Source: Thermoanaerobaculia bacterium (GTDB lineage Bacteria; Acidobacteriota; Thermoanaerobaculia; Multivoradales; Multivoraceae). From it: a stretch of DNA of 64,000 bases. Shown piece by piece: positions 44,897-55,316 of the stretch (position 1 is its first letter; each line of letters begins with the position of its first letter). The position numbers were made by a program, and so were the translations under genes. Location: contig JAJDUI010000012.1 in the NCBI GenBank assembly GCA_022826745.1, positions 1 to 64,000 of the forward strand, given 5' to 3'. The notes beneath the pieces were generated by a model, which was not told the origin of the DNA, made no database searches, and saw only the letters and a list, made by a program, of their open reading frames with translations.

Positions 44897-47356
44897 TCAG
44901 AAGCTGGTTCCGATGCTGAAGTCGAAGCTGTCGAACCGCTCCCGGTCGACGCCTCCGAGGTTGTCCAGCGGATTCAGGTTCGTAGCGTAGATGAAGCGGA
45001 GCGGAGCTCCAAGGATGGGCACGTTGACGCGAAGCTCGATTCCGGCGGACATGCGCATGTGGTTGAAATCGACGTCCTGGTCGTCGCCGTAGACGTTCCC
45101 GGCGTCGAAGAAGGTCACGACGCGGAACGGACCGTTGACCAGGGTGTGGTGCTCGAGGTTGATGACCACGCTCTTGTTGCCGCCCTGGGGGAAGCCGTTC
45201 CGGTCGAGGAGGGTGCGGCCGGTCTCCGGATCGCGGACCCAGATGGAACGGAACGCGAAGCCGCGGAGGCTGTTCTCGCCGCCCAGCAGGTAGCGGTCCA
45301 GAAAGAACAGCTGGCGCACATTGCCGGTGTCGTCCTGGCCGAACGGCTGGATGTATCCGAGCTGAACGTTCGCCCGCCCCACCGTCCGCAGCCCGCGCCT
45401 CGTCAGCGGCACCGTGATCGCCGCGTTCAGCGAGGGGCGGATGAAGAAGGACTCGCCGCCCAGGGGGCCGCCGGCGTACTCGAGGGATGCGATCAGGCGC
45501 TTGCCCTGGGTCGGCTCCAGACGGCTGTTGTGGCTGTCGTACTGGTAGGTGGCCGTGACCGAGCGGCGGTTGAACTCGAACGCCTGCTCGAACGTGTCGC
45601 TCGACGGGTCGTCCTGCACTTCCGGGTTGTCGAAGAAGTAGAACGTCTGCGACTGGTAGCTCTCGATGTCCATGTTGCTGTAGGACAACTGGACCATCTC
45701 CCAGCGGCGGAAGTTCCGGCCGAAGGTGATGATGCCGCCGGCCTCCTTGCTCCGGTACCGCTGGTCGACAAGGAGGTCGAAGTCCGTATCCCGGTTGAAG
45801 AGCTGAACCCCGAAGTTCTGGGGCCGGTCCTTGACCCAGGGCATGTAGTAGGAGACGTCGAAGATGTCGCGGTAGCGGCCGGTCTGGATCGACACACCGA
45901 CGGTCTCGCCGCGGCCCAGGAAGTTGCGGGTGCGCAACGCCGACTGGACGAAGAAGCCGTCGAGCTCGCTGTAGCCGCCGCCGAACTGGACTTCCGTCTG
46001 ACCCGTCTCGCTGCCCTTGACCGTGATGTCAACCTGCTGGTCGTCCATGTCGTAGTCGACGTCGACCTGTTCGTTCTCGTCGACCACGTAGTACTCGAGC
46101 TGACTGAGGCGCAACAGGCTGGTGCGCAGCATGCCCGTGTTGAAGACGTCGCCTTCCTTCAGCAGCATCTGCCGGCGAAGCACCCGGTCGCGCGTCCGGT
46201 CGTTGCCCGTGAACTCCAGCCGTCCGATCCGGAACTGGTCGTTCTCCTCGACCGTCACGAGAATGTCGGCCACCAGATCGTCCCGCTCGACGATCTCCAT
46301 CTTCACGTCCGCAAAGATGTAGCCGCTGTTCCGGTAGAGCTCCTGGACCTGCTCCACGCCCTCGTCGATCACGTCCGAGCGCAGCCAGCCGCCCTTCGGA
46401 TCCTTGAACATCCGCACCAGCAGTTCCTCGGGCAGGATCTCGGCGCCCTCCACATCGACCTCGCCCAGCTTCCAGCGCGGCCCTTCCTCGAGCGGAATCA
46501 CGAGAGCAAGCTGGCGCTTTCGCTCCTCGATGCGCTCGGCGTTCGGCTTGCGCTCGATGACGTCGAGTTCGGGCTCGCCGACCTCTACGTCCTTGTAGCC
46601 GAAACGGCGGTAGAGGTCCTTGACCTTGTCGAGGTCCTCCTGAACCGTCGCCGAGTTGAACACGTCGCGCTTGCGGATTCTGGTCAGGAGGTTCGACTTC
46701 TTCGTCTTCTCCATCTGGCGTCGGAGGCGACCGGCCGAGAACACTTCGTTGCCCTCGAAGTCGACCTGGCCGATCTTGACTCTCCCGCCCTCGTCCACGG
46801 TGATCAGCACCCGCTTCTCGCCCAGACCCGCGTCCTGGATCTCGATGTGGATACCCGCGAACCGGAAGCCTCGCTCCTCGTAGAGCTTCTTGATGGCCCC
46901 TTCGAGACGGGCCAGCTCGCCCAGGTCCAGCGGCAGACCCTCGAACACCGAGATCCGCTCCCGGTCCGTCATGTCGCCGATGTCGCTCCGTTTCACCTTC
47001 TTCAGACCGTCGTACTCGAGCGAGACCAGGAGCGGCCTCTCCGTGACCGTCACCCGAACCAGCACGCCTTCGTCCTGCGCCTCGGCCGCGATCGAGATGT
47101 CGTCGATCAGCTTCCGCTCCCAGAGGTCCTTGATCCGCTCGTTCACGCGTCCGGGATCCCAGGGCTTTCCGGCCTCGATATCCAGGTAGTAGTTCAGGCT
47201 GTCTTCGCTCAGCGTCTCGACGCCGGCGTACTCGACCGACACGATCGGCCGGCCGACCAGCAACTGGCCGGCGGCCGGTACGGCGAGCAGGAACACGGCG
47301 ACGAGCGCGCCCGGCCGCGCCAGCCGTCGAAGGTTCTTTCGATCAGGATTCCGCAA
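44897..47356 (-). CDS. bamA: Outer membrane protein assembly factor BamA
   Basis: The 819-residue protein has a signal peptide (LARPGALVAVFLLAVPAAGQ), five POTRA domains (about 28-430) and a C-terminal 16-stranded barrel. The barrel carries the conserved loop LLGGENSLRGFAFRSIW (VRGF-like) near 690-706 and a terminal Phe (FSIGTSF) as its sorting signal. It inserts beta-barrel proteins. TTG 47356 is chosen: GGAGG lies 9 nt upstream, and the signal peptide then starts at the N-terminus. It overlaps the clpC end by 14 nt. Confidence 0.95.
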   Translation of the reverse strand: MRNPDRKNLRRLARPGALVAVFLLAVPAAGQLLVGRPIVSVEYAGVETLSEDSLNYYLDIEAGKPWDPGRVNERIKDLWERKLIDDISIAAEAQDEGVLVRVTVTERPLLVSLEYDGLKKVKRSDIGDMTDRERISVFEGLPLDLGELARLEGAIKKLYEERGFRFAGIHIEIQDAGLGEKRVLITVDEGGRVKIGQVDFEGNEVFSAGRLRRQMEKTKKSNLLTRIRKRDVFNSATVQEDLDKVKDLYRRFGYKDVEVGEPELDVIERKPNAERIEERKRQLALVIPLEEGPRWKLGEVDVEGAEILPEELLVRMFKDPKGGWLRSDVIDEGVEQVQELYRNSGYIFADVKMEIVERDDLVADILVTVEENDQFRIGRLEFTGNDRTRDRVLRRQMLLKEGDVFNTGMLRTSLLRLSQLEYYVVDENEQVDVDYDMDDQQVDITVKGSETGQTEVQFGGGYSELDGFFVQSALRTRNFLGRGETVGVSIQTGRYRDIFDVSYYMPWVKDRPQNFGVQLFNRDTDFDLLVDQRYRSKEAGGIITFGRNFRRWEMVQLSYSNMDIESYQSQTFYFFDNPEVQDDPSSDTFEQAFEFNRRSVTATYQYDSHNSRLEPTQGKRLIASLEYAGGPLGGESFFIRPSLNAAITVPLTRRGLRTVGRANVQLGYIQPFGQDDTGNVRQLFFLDRYLLGGENSLRGFAFRSIWVRDPETGRTLLDRNGFPQGGNKSVVINLEHHTLVNGPFRVVTFFDAGNVYGDDQDVDFNHMRMSAGIELRVNVPILGAPLRFIYATNLNPLDNLGGVDRERFDSFDFSIGTSF

Positions 47357-49793
47357 GAGCAGGTTCCTCCTCAACGGTCCGGGCGGCGCCGCCCTGAACG
47401 ACCTCCAGGACCAGTTCCTCCTGGACCAGATCCACGCGAATGCGCTCCACTGAATCACCGGTGCGCTGGATCAGCAGGTCGGACACCGCATCCTGGACGT
47501 AGCGCTGGATCGTGCGGCGCAACGGACGGGCGCCGGTCGACGGATCGATGCCCGCCTGCTCCAGCAACCATTCCCGCGCCTCACCGGTGACCTCCACGGC
47601 GAGCCCCCGGTCGGCAAGGGTTTCGTTCACGTCGGAGAGCAGGAGGCAGGTGATGGCTCGCAGCTCCTCCCGACCCAGCGGATTGAACACGATCGTCTCG
47701 TCGATGCGGTTGATGAACTCGGGGCTGAAGCTGCGGCGGAGCTCCGCTTCGATCTCTTCCCTGATGCGGCCGAAGTCCTCTCCGGAAGGGCCGCCGAAGC
47801 CCATGCGCCCACCCTTGAGCACCAGCTTACTCCCCAGATTGGAAGTCAGCAGCACCAGGGCATGCCGGAAGTCGACGTGGTTGCCGTAGGCGTCGGTCAG
47901 GCTGCCCTCCTCCAGGATCTGAAGCAGCAGGTTCGTGATGTCCGGATGCGCCTTCTCAATCTCGTCGAAGAGGATCAGCGAGTACGGCTGGCGCCGAACC
48001 CGCTCCGTCAACTGGCCGCCTTCCTCGTAGCCGACGTAGCCCGGCGGCGAGCCGATCAGCTTGGATGCGGAGTACTTCTCCATGTACTCGCTCATGTCGA
48101 AACGCATGAGAGCGGTCTGACTGCCAAACAGGAACTCGGCCAGGCGCCGGGCGACCTCCGTCTTGCCGACGCCGCTCGGACCCAGGAACACGAACGAACC
48201 GACCGGACGGCGGGGATCGGATACGCCAAGCCGCGACCGGCGAATGGCGCGGCTGATCGACCGGATCGCCCGATCCTGCCCCACGATCCGGCGCCGCAGA
48301 ACGTCCTCCATCCTCATCAGCCGCTTCGCCTCGTCGCCACGCACTGCCGCAACCGGCACCCCTGTCCAGGAGGCAATCACCTCCTCCACGTCCTGAGCGG
48401 TCACGACCTGATCCCCAACGTCCTGCTCATGCAACTGCTCGATGCTCTCGAGATCTTCCCGGAGCTCGATCTCGCGCTCGCGGAAGCGGACGGCGCGGTC
48501 GAAGTCCTTGTCCGAGATCGCCGCCTTCATTTCGGCCACGACTTCCCGGATCTCCTGCTCGATCCGCCGCGCCTGTCGCGTATCTCGTACCCGGCGCAGC
48601 TTGACCCGGGCGCCGGCTTCGTCGATCACGTCGATCGACTTGTCGGGCTGATGACGGTCGGTGATGTAGCGGTTGGACCCGGCGATCGCGGCGCGCAGCG
48701 CGGCGTCGTCGTAGGCGACCTTGTGGAAACCCTGGTAGCGCTCCTTCAGGCCGACCAGGATGTCGTAGGTCTCGTCTGCGGAGGGCGGCTTGATCTGCAC
48801 CGCCTGGAATCGCCGCAGCAGAGAGCGGTCCTTCTCGATGTGCCGGCGGTACTCCCGCTGGGTCGTGGCGCCGATGCAGGAGATGTCGCCCCGCGACAGG
48901 GCCGGCTTCAGGATGTTCGCGGCATCGAGCGAACCCTCGGCGGAACCGGCCCCGACCAGAGCGTGGATCTCGTCGATGAAGACAAGCACGTCTTCGCCTT
49001 CCTCGAGCTCCTTGAGGATGCCCTTCAGGCGCTCCTCGAACTGTCCCCTGTACTTCGTGCCGGCGACGATCAGGGACAGGTCGAGCGCGATGATGCGCTT
49101 GCGCGCAAGGAACTTCGGCACGCGGCCGTGGGACACCCGCTGCGCCAGTCCTTCGACGATGGCCGTCTTGCCCACCCCCGGCTCCCCGAGCAGGATGGGG
49201 TTGTTCTTCGTCCGTCGCGCGAGGATCTGGACGATGCGGCCGACTTCCTGCTGGCGGCCGATCAGGGGGTCGAACTGGTCCTGCTGCGCGAGCGCGGTCA
49301 GGTCGCGGCCGAACTCCGCCAGAAAGGGCAACTCCTGCTTGCCGCGCCGGCTGTCGCGCTCGCGGGCGATGTCCGCGACGTGTTCGCGCACCGTAGCGAC
49401 CTCGAGCCCGTGCCGCTTGAGGACGCGCTGGGCCAGGCAGCTGTCAACCCGCAGTACGCCGATCAACAGATGCTCGGAGCCGACCGCGGCGTGGACCATG
49501 CTTTCCGCCTCGTGCGAGGCGAAAGCGAGGATCTTCTTCGACTCCTCCGACAGCGGCAGTTCGGCGGTCGACGAGATGCGCTCGACGAACACCCGCTCGC
49601 CCTCGATCTCGCGGCGAAGATCCTCCGGCTTGACCTGGAGGCGCTGGAGGAGTTCGATGATCGACTCCTCCCCCTCGCGCAGGATGCCGAGCAGAATGTG
49701 CTCCGACTCGATGACCCGGCTGCCCAGCTTGCTCGCCTCGTAGCGAGCGAAGAAGAGGGCGCGCCGCGATTTCTCGTTGTACTTCTCGAACAC
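47343..49793 (-). CDS. clpC: ATP-dependent Clp protease ATP-binding subunit, ClpC-type
   Basis: The 816-residue AAA+ unfoldase has two Clp_N repeats (1-145), AAA1 with GEPGVGKTAIVEGLA near 207, a UVR-like motif (DFDRAVRFREREIELREDL near 430), AAA2 with GPSGVGKTEVARRL near 535, and a D2-small domain (GARPLRRTIQRYVQD near 755). UVR plus Clp_N marks ClpC rather than ClpB. It delivers substrates to ClpP, which is not in the window. The start is GTG. Location between lolD and bamA is unusual. Confidence 0.93.
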   Translation of the reverse strand: MFEKYNEKSRRALFFARYEASKLGSRVIESEHILLGILREGEESIIELLQRLQVKPEDLRREIEGERVFVERISSTAELPLSEESKKILAFASHEAESMVHAAVGSEHLLIGVLRVDSCLAQRVLKRHGLEVATVREHVADIARERDSRRGKQELPFLAEFGRDLTALAQQDQFDPLIGRQQEVGRIVQILARRTKNNPILLGEPGVGKTAIVEGLAQRVSHGRVPKFLARKRIIALDLSLIVAGTKYRGQFEERLKGILKELEEGEDVLVFIDEIHALVGAGSAEGSLDAANILKPALSRGDISCIGATTQREYRRHIEKDRSLLRRFQAVQIKPPSADETYDILVGLKERYQGFHKVAYDDAALRAAIAGSNRYITDRHQPDKSIDVIDEAGARVKLRRVRDTRQARRIEQEIREVVAEMKAAISDKDFDRAVRFREREIELREDLESIEQLHEQDVGDQVVTAQDVEEVIASWTGVPVAAVRGDEAKRLMRMEDVLRRRIVGQDRAIRSISRAIRRSRLGVSDPRRPVGSFVFLGPSGVGKTEVARRLAEFLFGSQTALMRFDMSEYMEKYSASKLIGSPPGYVGYEEGGQLTERVRRQPYSLILFDEIEKAHPDITNLLLQILEEGSLTDAYGNHVDFRHALVLLTSNLGSKLVLKGGRMGFGGPSGEDFGRIREEIEAELRRSFSPEFINRIDETIVFNPLGREELRAITCLLLSDVNETLADRGLAVEVTGEAREWLLEQAGIDPSTGARPLRRTIQRYVQDAVSDLLIQRTGDSVERIRVDLVQEELVLEVVQGGAARTVEEEPALAES

Positions 49794-49802
49794 CGGGCAA
49801 GT

Positions 49803-50471
49803 CTAGCCCGGCGCAAGGGATCCTCCGTCCAGACGGAGCACCTCGCCGCAACGCTTCGCCACTTCCGGGTTGTGCGTCACCAGCACCATCGTCGTGTCCC
49901 GGCGCCTGCGCAGTGTGTCGAGGAGTTCCAGCACCTGTTCGCCGCTCCTGGAATCCAGGTTGCCGGTCGGTTCGTCGGCCAGCAGCACCGCAGGTTCGAG
50001 CACCAGGGCGCGGCAGATCGCGATTCGCTGCCGCTCGCCGCCGGAGAGCTGCTGCGGGAAGGCGCCGGCACGGTCGGCCAGGCCGACCTGGTCCAGGAGC
50101 GCGAGCGCCAGGGCGCTGAGAGAGGAGGTCGGGCGGCCCGCGATCCGCCCCGGCATCATCACGTTCTCGAGCGCGGTGAAGTCCGGCAGAAGTTGATGGA
50201 ACTGGAAGACGAAACCGAGGGACCGGTTGCGAAAGCCAGCCAGGGCCGACGGCCTGGACGCGGTGAGATCGACGCCGTCGACTCGAACCGAACCCGCGTC
50301 CGGGGTATCGAGCGCGCCCAGGATGTTGAGGAGCGTCGACTTGCCCGAGCCGGACGGGCCGACGATGGCTGCCGTCTCGCCGCGCGCGACAACCAGGTCC
50401 ACGCCGCGCAGGACCTGCCGCCGGACCGCACCGTCCTGGTAGGCCTTGGTGACCCCGGAGACGGCGATCAC
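49803..50471 (-). CDS. lolD: LolD-type ABC transporter ATP-binding protein
   Basis: The 222-residue ATPase has Walker A GPSGSGKSTLLN near residue 39, signature LSGGERQR near 145, Walker B VLLADEPTGNLDS near 163 and the H-loop VTHN. It pairs with the permease upstream by a 4-nt overlap, as in the lipoprotein-release system that sends lipoproteins from the inner membrane to LolA. The bamA neighbourhood supports LolD over MacB-type roles. Confidence 0.92.
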   Translation of the reverse strand: MIAVSGVTKAYQDGAVRRQVLRGVDLVVARGETAAIVGPSGSGKSTLLNILGALDTPDAGSVRVDGVDLTASRPSALAGFRNRSLGFVFQFHQLLPDFTALENVMMPGRIAGRPTSSLSALALALLDQVGLADRAGAFPQQLSGGERQRIAICRALVLEPAVLLADEPTGNLDSRSGEQVLELLDTLRRRRDTTMVLVTHNPEVAKRCGEVLRLDGGSLAPG

Positions 50472-51673
50472 GTTCGCGCGCTCCGCATCGCCTCGACCGG
50501 ATGAAGGAGACTCGCCTTGCGCGCCCCGATCACGGCGGCCGCGGCGGTGAACAGAACGGTCACGGCAAGCACGACGAGCACGTCCGTGCCCCGGACCAGG
50601 AACGGCACGTAGTCCACGACGTACACATCGGACGGCGTGGAGATGACGCGGTAGCGGTCCAGGAGCGCCGCGAGCCCGGCGCCTGCCGCGCCGCCGAGGC
50701 CGGCGCCGCCGACCGACAGCAGCGCGCCGAGCAGCAGGAACACCCGCCGCAACCGGGCCGGCGGCGCACCCATCGCCGCCAGCACGCCAACCTCGGCGCG
50801 CTTGCTCGAAAGCACCATCGACAACGCCGCCAGCAGGGCGAAGGAGGCGACGGCCACGATCAGGGCCACCGCCGAGAAGACCAGGCCCTTCTCGAGCCGC
50901 AGCACGAAGAGGAGCGCCCGGTTGGCCTGCCTCCAGGTGGTCACCGTCGCCACGGCCGGGTCGATTCCCCGGCGCAGAAAGTCGCCGATCTCTTCCGGAT
51001 CCGCGTCCGGAGCAAGTGTCAGGTCCAGTCGTCTGTCGCCCCGCGCGAACAGAGCGGAAGCCTGCTCGAGCGGCAGCAGCACCGGATCGTCGGTGTCCTC
51101 CGCACGGTCCGACCGGTAAATCAGGTCGACCGGCAGCGTGCGGACCCGTGGCTGCGGCCCAACCGGCGTGAGGCCGGGGCGAGGCGAGACGACGCGCACC
51201 ATGTCGCCCACGGCCAGCCCCATCCGCAGCGCCACGGAAACGGGCACGATCAGTCCGGGCGTCGCCTCCGGTTGGACCGGGATCCAGGGCGGCGGCGCCT
51301 TCTCGTAGCCCAGCACCTCGACTGCGAGCGGACGGTCGTCATCGGCCAGCCAGCCCCGCGCGTAGAGCAGCTCCTGGACACCGGCGACGCCGTTCGTCGC
51401 GGCCGCCAGCTCGGCCAGGTGCCGAGCCCTTTCCGTTGCTGCCGCGCCTTCGACAGCGGCGCCGCCGCCGAACTCGATCTGGAGGGCGGGCGTATGCCGT
51501 GCCAGATCTTCCAGCAGGAGGTTCTGGAAGCCAGCGAGCGCGGCCAGCGCCAGCACCAGCGCCGCCGTACCCACCGCGAGGCCGCCCGCCGTCAGGGTGG
51601 ACAGCGTTCGGATGTGCGCGTCCGCGCGGGTGGAGCGGAAGTACCTGACTGCTATGTGCCAGACGAACCCCAC
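50468..51673 (-). CDS. lolC: LolC/LolE family lipoprotein-releasing permease
   Basis: The 401-residue permease has an N-terminal TM helix (LTAGGLAVGTAALVLALAALAGF), a periplasmic MacB-like domain (about 50-260) and three C-terminal TM helices (GLVFSAVALIVAVASFALLAAL, VFLLLGALLSVGGAGLGG, VLVVLAVTVLFTAAAAVIGA). With one permease gene it may form a homodimer (LolF-like). The start is GTG; it is first in the lolC-lolD-clpC-bamA-skp series, 12 nt from hpt. Confidence 0.9.
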   Translation of the reverse strand: MGFVWHIAVRYFRSTRADAHIRTLSTLTAGGLAVGTAALVLALAALAGFQNLLLEDLARHTPALQIEFGGGAAVEGAAATERARHLAELAAATNGVAGVQELLYARGWLADDDRPLAVEVLGYEKAPPPWIPVQPEATPGLIVPVSVALRMGLAVGDMVRVVSPRPGLTPVGPQPRVRTLPVDLIYRSDRAEDTDDPVLLPLEQASALFARGDRRLDLTLAPDADPEEIGDFLRRGIDPAVATVTTWRQANRALLFVLRLEKGLVFSAVALIVAVASFALLAALSMVLSSKRAEVGVLAAMGAPPARLRRVFLLLGALLSVGGAGLGGAAGAGLAALLDRYRVISTPSDVYVVDYVPFLVRGTDVLVVLAVTVLFTAAAAVIGARKASLLHPVEAMRSART

Positions 51674-51685
51674 GGCGACGCGAGG

Positions 51686-52231
51686 CTACTCCGAGGCTCC
51701 CGACTCCTCCAGCACGCCGATGTAGGGCAGGTTGCGGTAGCGGTCGTTGTAGTCGAGGCCGTAGCCGACGACGAACTTGTCGTCCACCTCGAAGCCCCGA
51801 TAGTGGATCTGGACCGGCGTCTCCCGCTTGCATGCCTTGTCGAGCAACACGCAGAGCCGCACGGAACGCGCCCCCCTGAACCCCATCAGCGCCATGATCG
51901 TCCGCATCGTGTAGCCCGTATCCACGATGTCCTCGATCAGCAGAACGTCGCGGCCGGCCAGAGAGTGGTCGAGGTCGCGGCGAATCCGCACTTCGCCGGG
52001 CGAGGTCGTCTCGCCCCGATAGCTCGAGGTCTGGAAGAAGTCCACGACGAGCGGCCGGGACAGCCGCTGCAGGAGGTCGGACATGAAGAAGACGGATCCC
52101 TTCAGCACGCCGACACAGAGCAGCTCCTCGCTGTCGGCGTAGTCCCTCTCGATCTCGGCGGCCAGTTCGCCGACCCGGCGGTCGAGCACTTCCCTCGAAA
52201 TCAACTCGCGCGGCATGCCGTCTTCGGTCAT
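51686..52231 (-). CDS. hpt: Hypoxanthine phosphoribosyltransferase
   Basis: The 181-residue enzyme salvages hypoxanthine and guanine. VGVLKGSVFFMSDLLQRL near residue 40, LIEDIVDTGYTMRTI near 98 (PRPP loop) and VDDKFVVGYGLDYNDRYRNLPYIG at the C-terminus are diagnostic. ATG 52231 has AGGAG 5 nt upstream. It diverges from pnp with only about 15 nt between start codons and may be transcribed with lolC. Confidence 0.95.
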   Translation of the reverse strand: MTEDGMPRELISREVLDRRVGELAAEIERDYADSEELLCVGVLKGSVFFMSDLLQRLSRPLVVDFFQTSSYRGETTSPGEVRIRRDLDHSLAGRDVLLIEDIVDTGYTMRTIMALMGFRGARSVRLCVLLDKACKRETPVQIHYRGFEVDDKFVVGYGLDYNDRYRNLPYIGVLEESGASE

Positions 52232-52246
52232 GGAACTCCTCAGGAT

Positions 52247-53167
52247 ATGGTCTGCCGCACTCCGAGCCTGGAGCGGGCGACGCGAGAAAACGCCGTGAAT
52301 GGACACAAGGATACCGGCCCGGACACGAGTCTCGCGGCCGAACTCGAGCAGAGCCGGCGGCGCTGGCTGGAGGCGGGAATCCCGACGCCAGAGGCCCTCC
52401 TCGTCACCGGCTCCGGCCTGAGCCTGGATCTCGGCGAGCCGGCGGCGGGTCCGTGGCCGTTCTCCGACCTGTTTCCCTTCGACGTCCATGCGATCGAGGG
52501 ACACGCCGTGACCGTCGAGATCGTAAGGACGAGCAACGGCAGGATGGTGCTCTACAGCCGCGGCCGGCTGCACGCCTACCAGGGCTATACGCCGGCCCAG
52601 GTCGTCTACCTGGCGCGGCTCAGCGCCCTGCTCGGCGCCCGCTCGCTGGTCGTCACGAACGCCGCCGGCTCGCTGCGTGCGGACCTGCCGCCCGGCTCGA
52701 TCGTGGCCATCTCCGACCACATCAACCTGACCGGCCTCAACCCGCTCAGGGGCCGGCTGCCGGCCGCCTGGGGGCCGCAGTTTCCCGACCTGGCCGATGC
52801 CTACGATCCCGGGCTGCGCCGCCGGTTGGCGGAACTCGGGGAACAGGCCGGAACACCGGTCGCCGAGGGGGTCTACGTCGGCCTGCTCGGGCCGTCCTTC
52901 GAGACCCCCGCCGAGATTCGCGCCTACCGTACCCTTGGCGCCGACCTGGTCGGCATGTCGACCGTGCTGGAGGTGATCGCCGCCCGCCACATGGGGCTCC
53001 GCGTGCTCGGCTTGTCCCTGGTCACGAACATGGGCGTGGGGCTGGTTGACGAACCGGTCGACCATCAGGACGTGCTCCGGATCGGCGGCAAGGCTTCCGG
53101 CAGCGTCGCGCGCCTCATCTCCGACCTGTTCGCGGACGAGGCGTTCTGGAACCCGGAATCGAGCTGA
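52247..53167 (+). CDS. Purine-nucleoside phosphorylase, PNP-I family
   Basis: The 306-residue protein (290 from GTG 52295) has LLVTGSGLSLDLGE, RLHAYQGYTPAQVVYLARL, TNAAGSLRADLPPGSIVAISDHINLTGLNPL and LLGPSFETPAEIRAYRTLGADLVGMSTVLE. These are the trimeric PNP signatures, including the catalytic Asn region. It splits purine nucleosides with phosphate. The start is ambiguous: ATG 52247 lies close to the hpt start, GTG 52295 gives a more usual N-terminus. lysS follows after 3 nt. Confidence 0.92.
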   Translation: MVCRTPSLERATRENAVNGHKDTGPDTSLAAELEQSRRRWLEAGIPTPEALLVTGSGLSLDLGEPAAGPWPFSDLFPFDVHAIEGHAVTVEIVRTSNGRMVLYSRGRLHAYQGYTPAQVVYLARLSALLGARSLVVTNAAGSLRADLPPGSIVAISDHINLTGLNPLRGRLPAAWGPQFPDLADAYDPGLRRRLAELGEQAGTPVAEGVYVGLLGPSFETPAEIRAYRTLGADLVGMSTVLEVIAARHMGLRVLGLSLVTNMGVGLVDEPVDHQDVLRIGGKASGSVARLISDLFADEAFWNPESS

Positions 53168-53170
53168 ACC

Positions 53171-54658
<1,488 letters not shown>

Positions 54659-55316
54659 GAACTGACAGGGCCAACGCCCGGGCGAGCGACTGGTAGTCCA
54701 GGAAGTCGTCGAACCGGCTGCTGTGCATCACATCCGGGCCAATGCCGATGAAATGCCAGCCCAACCGGCGGCTTGCTTCCCGGTCCCACGGCCGGTTGCC
54801 GAAGTAGGTCTTCCGGTCGACTGCTCTACCAGCGAGGGCGCGTGTCTCCGCGACCTGCATGATCTCGACGCGGCTTTCGGCGTCCGAACCCGAGGCGAGG
54901 CTAAGCGAGTCCGGGTCGAGGCCGATGGCCCGCAGCTTCATCGCGGCGGTCTCCTTCCAGCCGCCGGTGGCGATGCCGATGGCGACGTCGGGTCTGGCGG
55001 CGAGCCGGCTCACGAAGGCGCGGGCACCCGGGACCTCCGGCAGCCGGTCGCCACGGGACGCCAGGTAATCCGAGACGAGGGTGATGAACTCCCTCCTGAC
55101 GGAGCCGTGAGCCAGCGAGCGGTCCCCTCCGCTTCCGTTGCGATCCAGAACCTCGTTCAGGATGCCGCCGTCCGTCTGGTGCCGATAGCCGGACCAGTCC
55201 TCGTCGACATCGATCTTCAGCGTGTTCCTGATCGCGCGGGCGTAGAGGATGCCGTCGAAGCCCTCGGACTCGACCAGGGTTCCGTCCACGTCGAAGACGA
55301 CCAGGTGCATCGGGCG

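Noticed and set aside
44780-47590. 936-residue plus-strand ORF
   Set aside because: It lies antisense to bamA and skp, whose motifs and signal peptides are clear; its Leu/Val/Arg/His-rich low-complexity translation is a typical high-GC shadow.
47862-50504. 880-residue plus-strand ORF
   Set aside because: Antisense to clpC and lolD, both with intact ATPase motifs; no recognisable domain in the translation.
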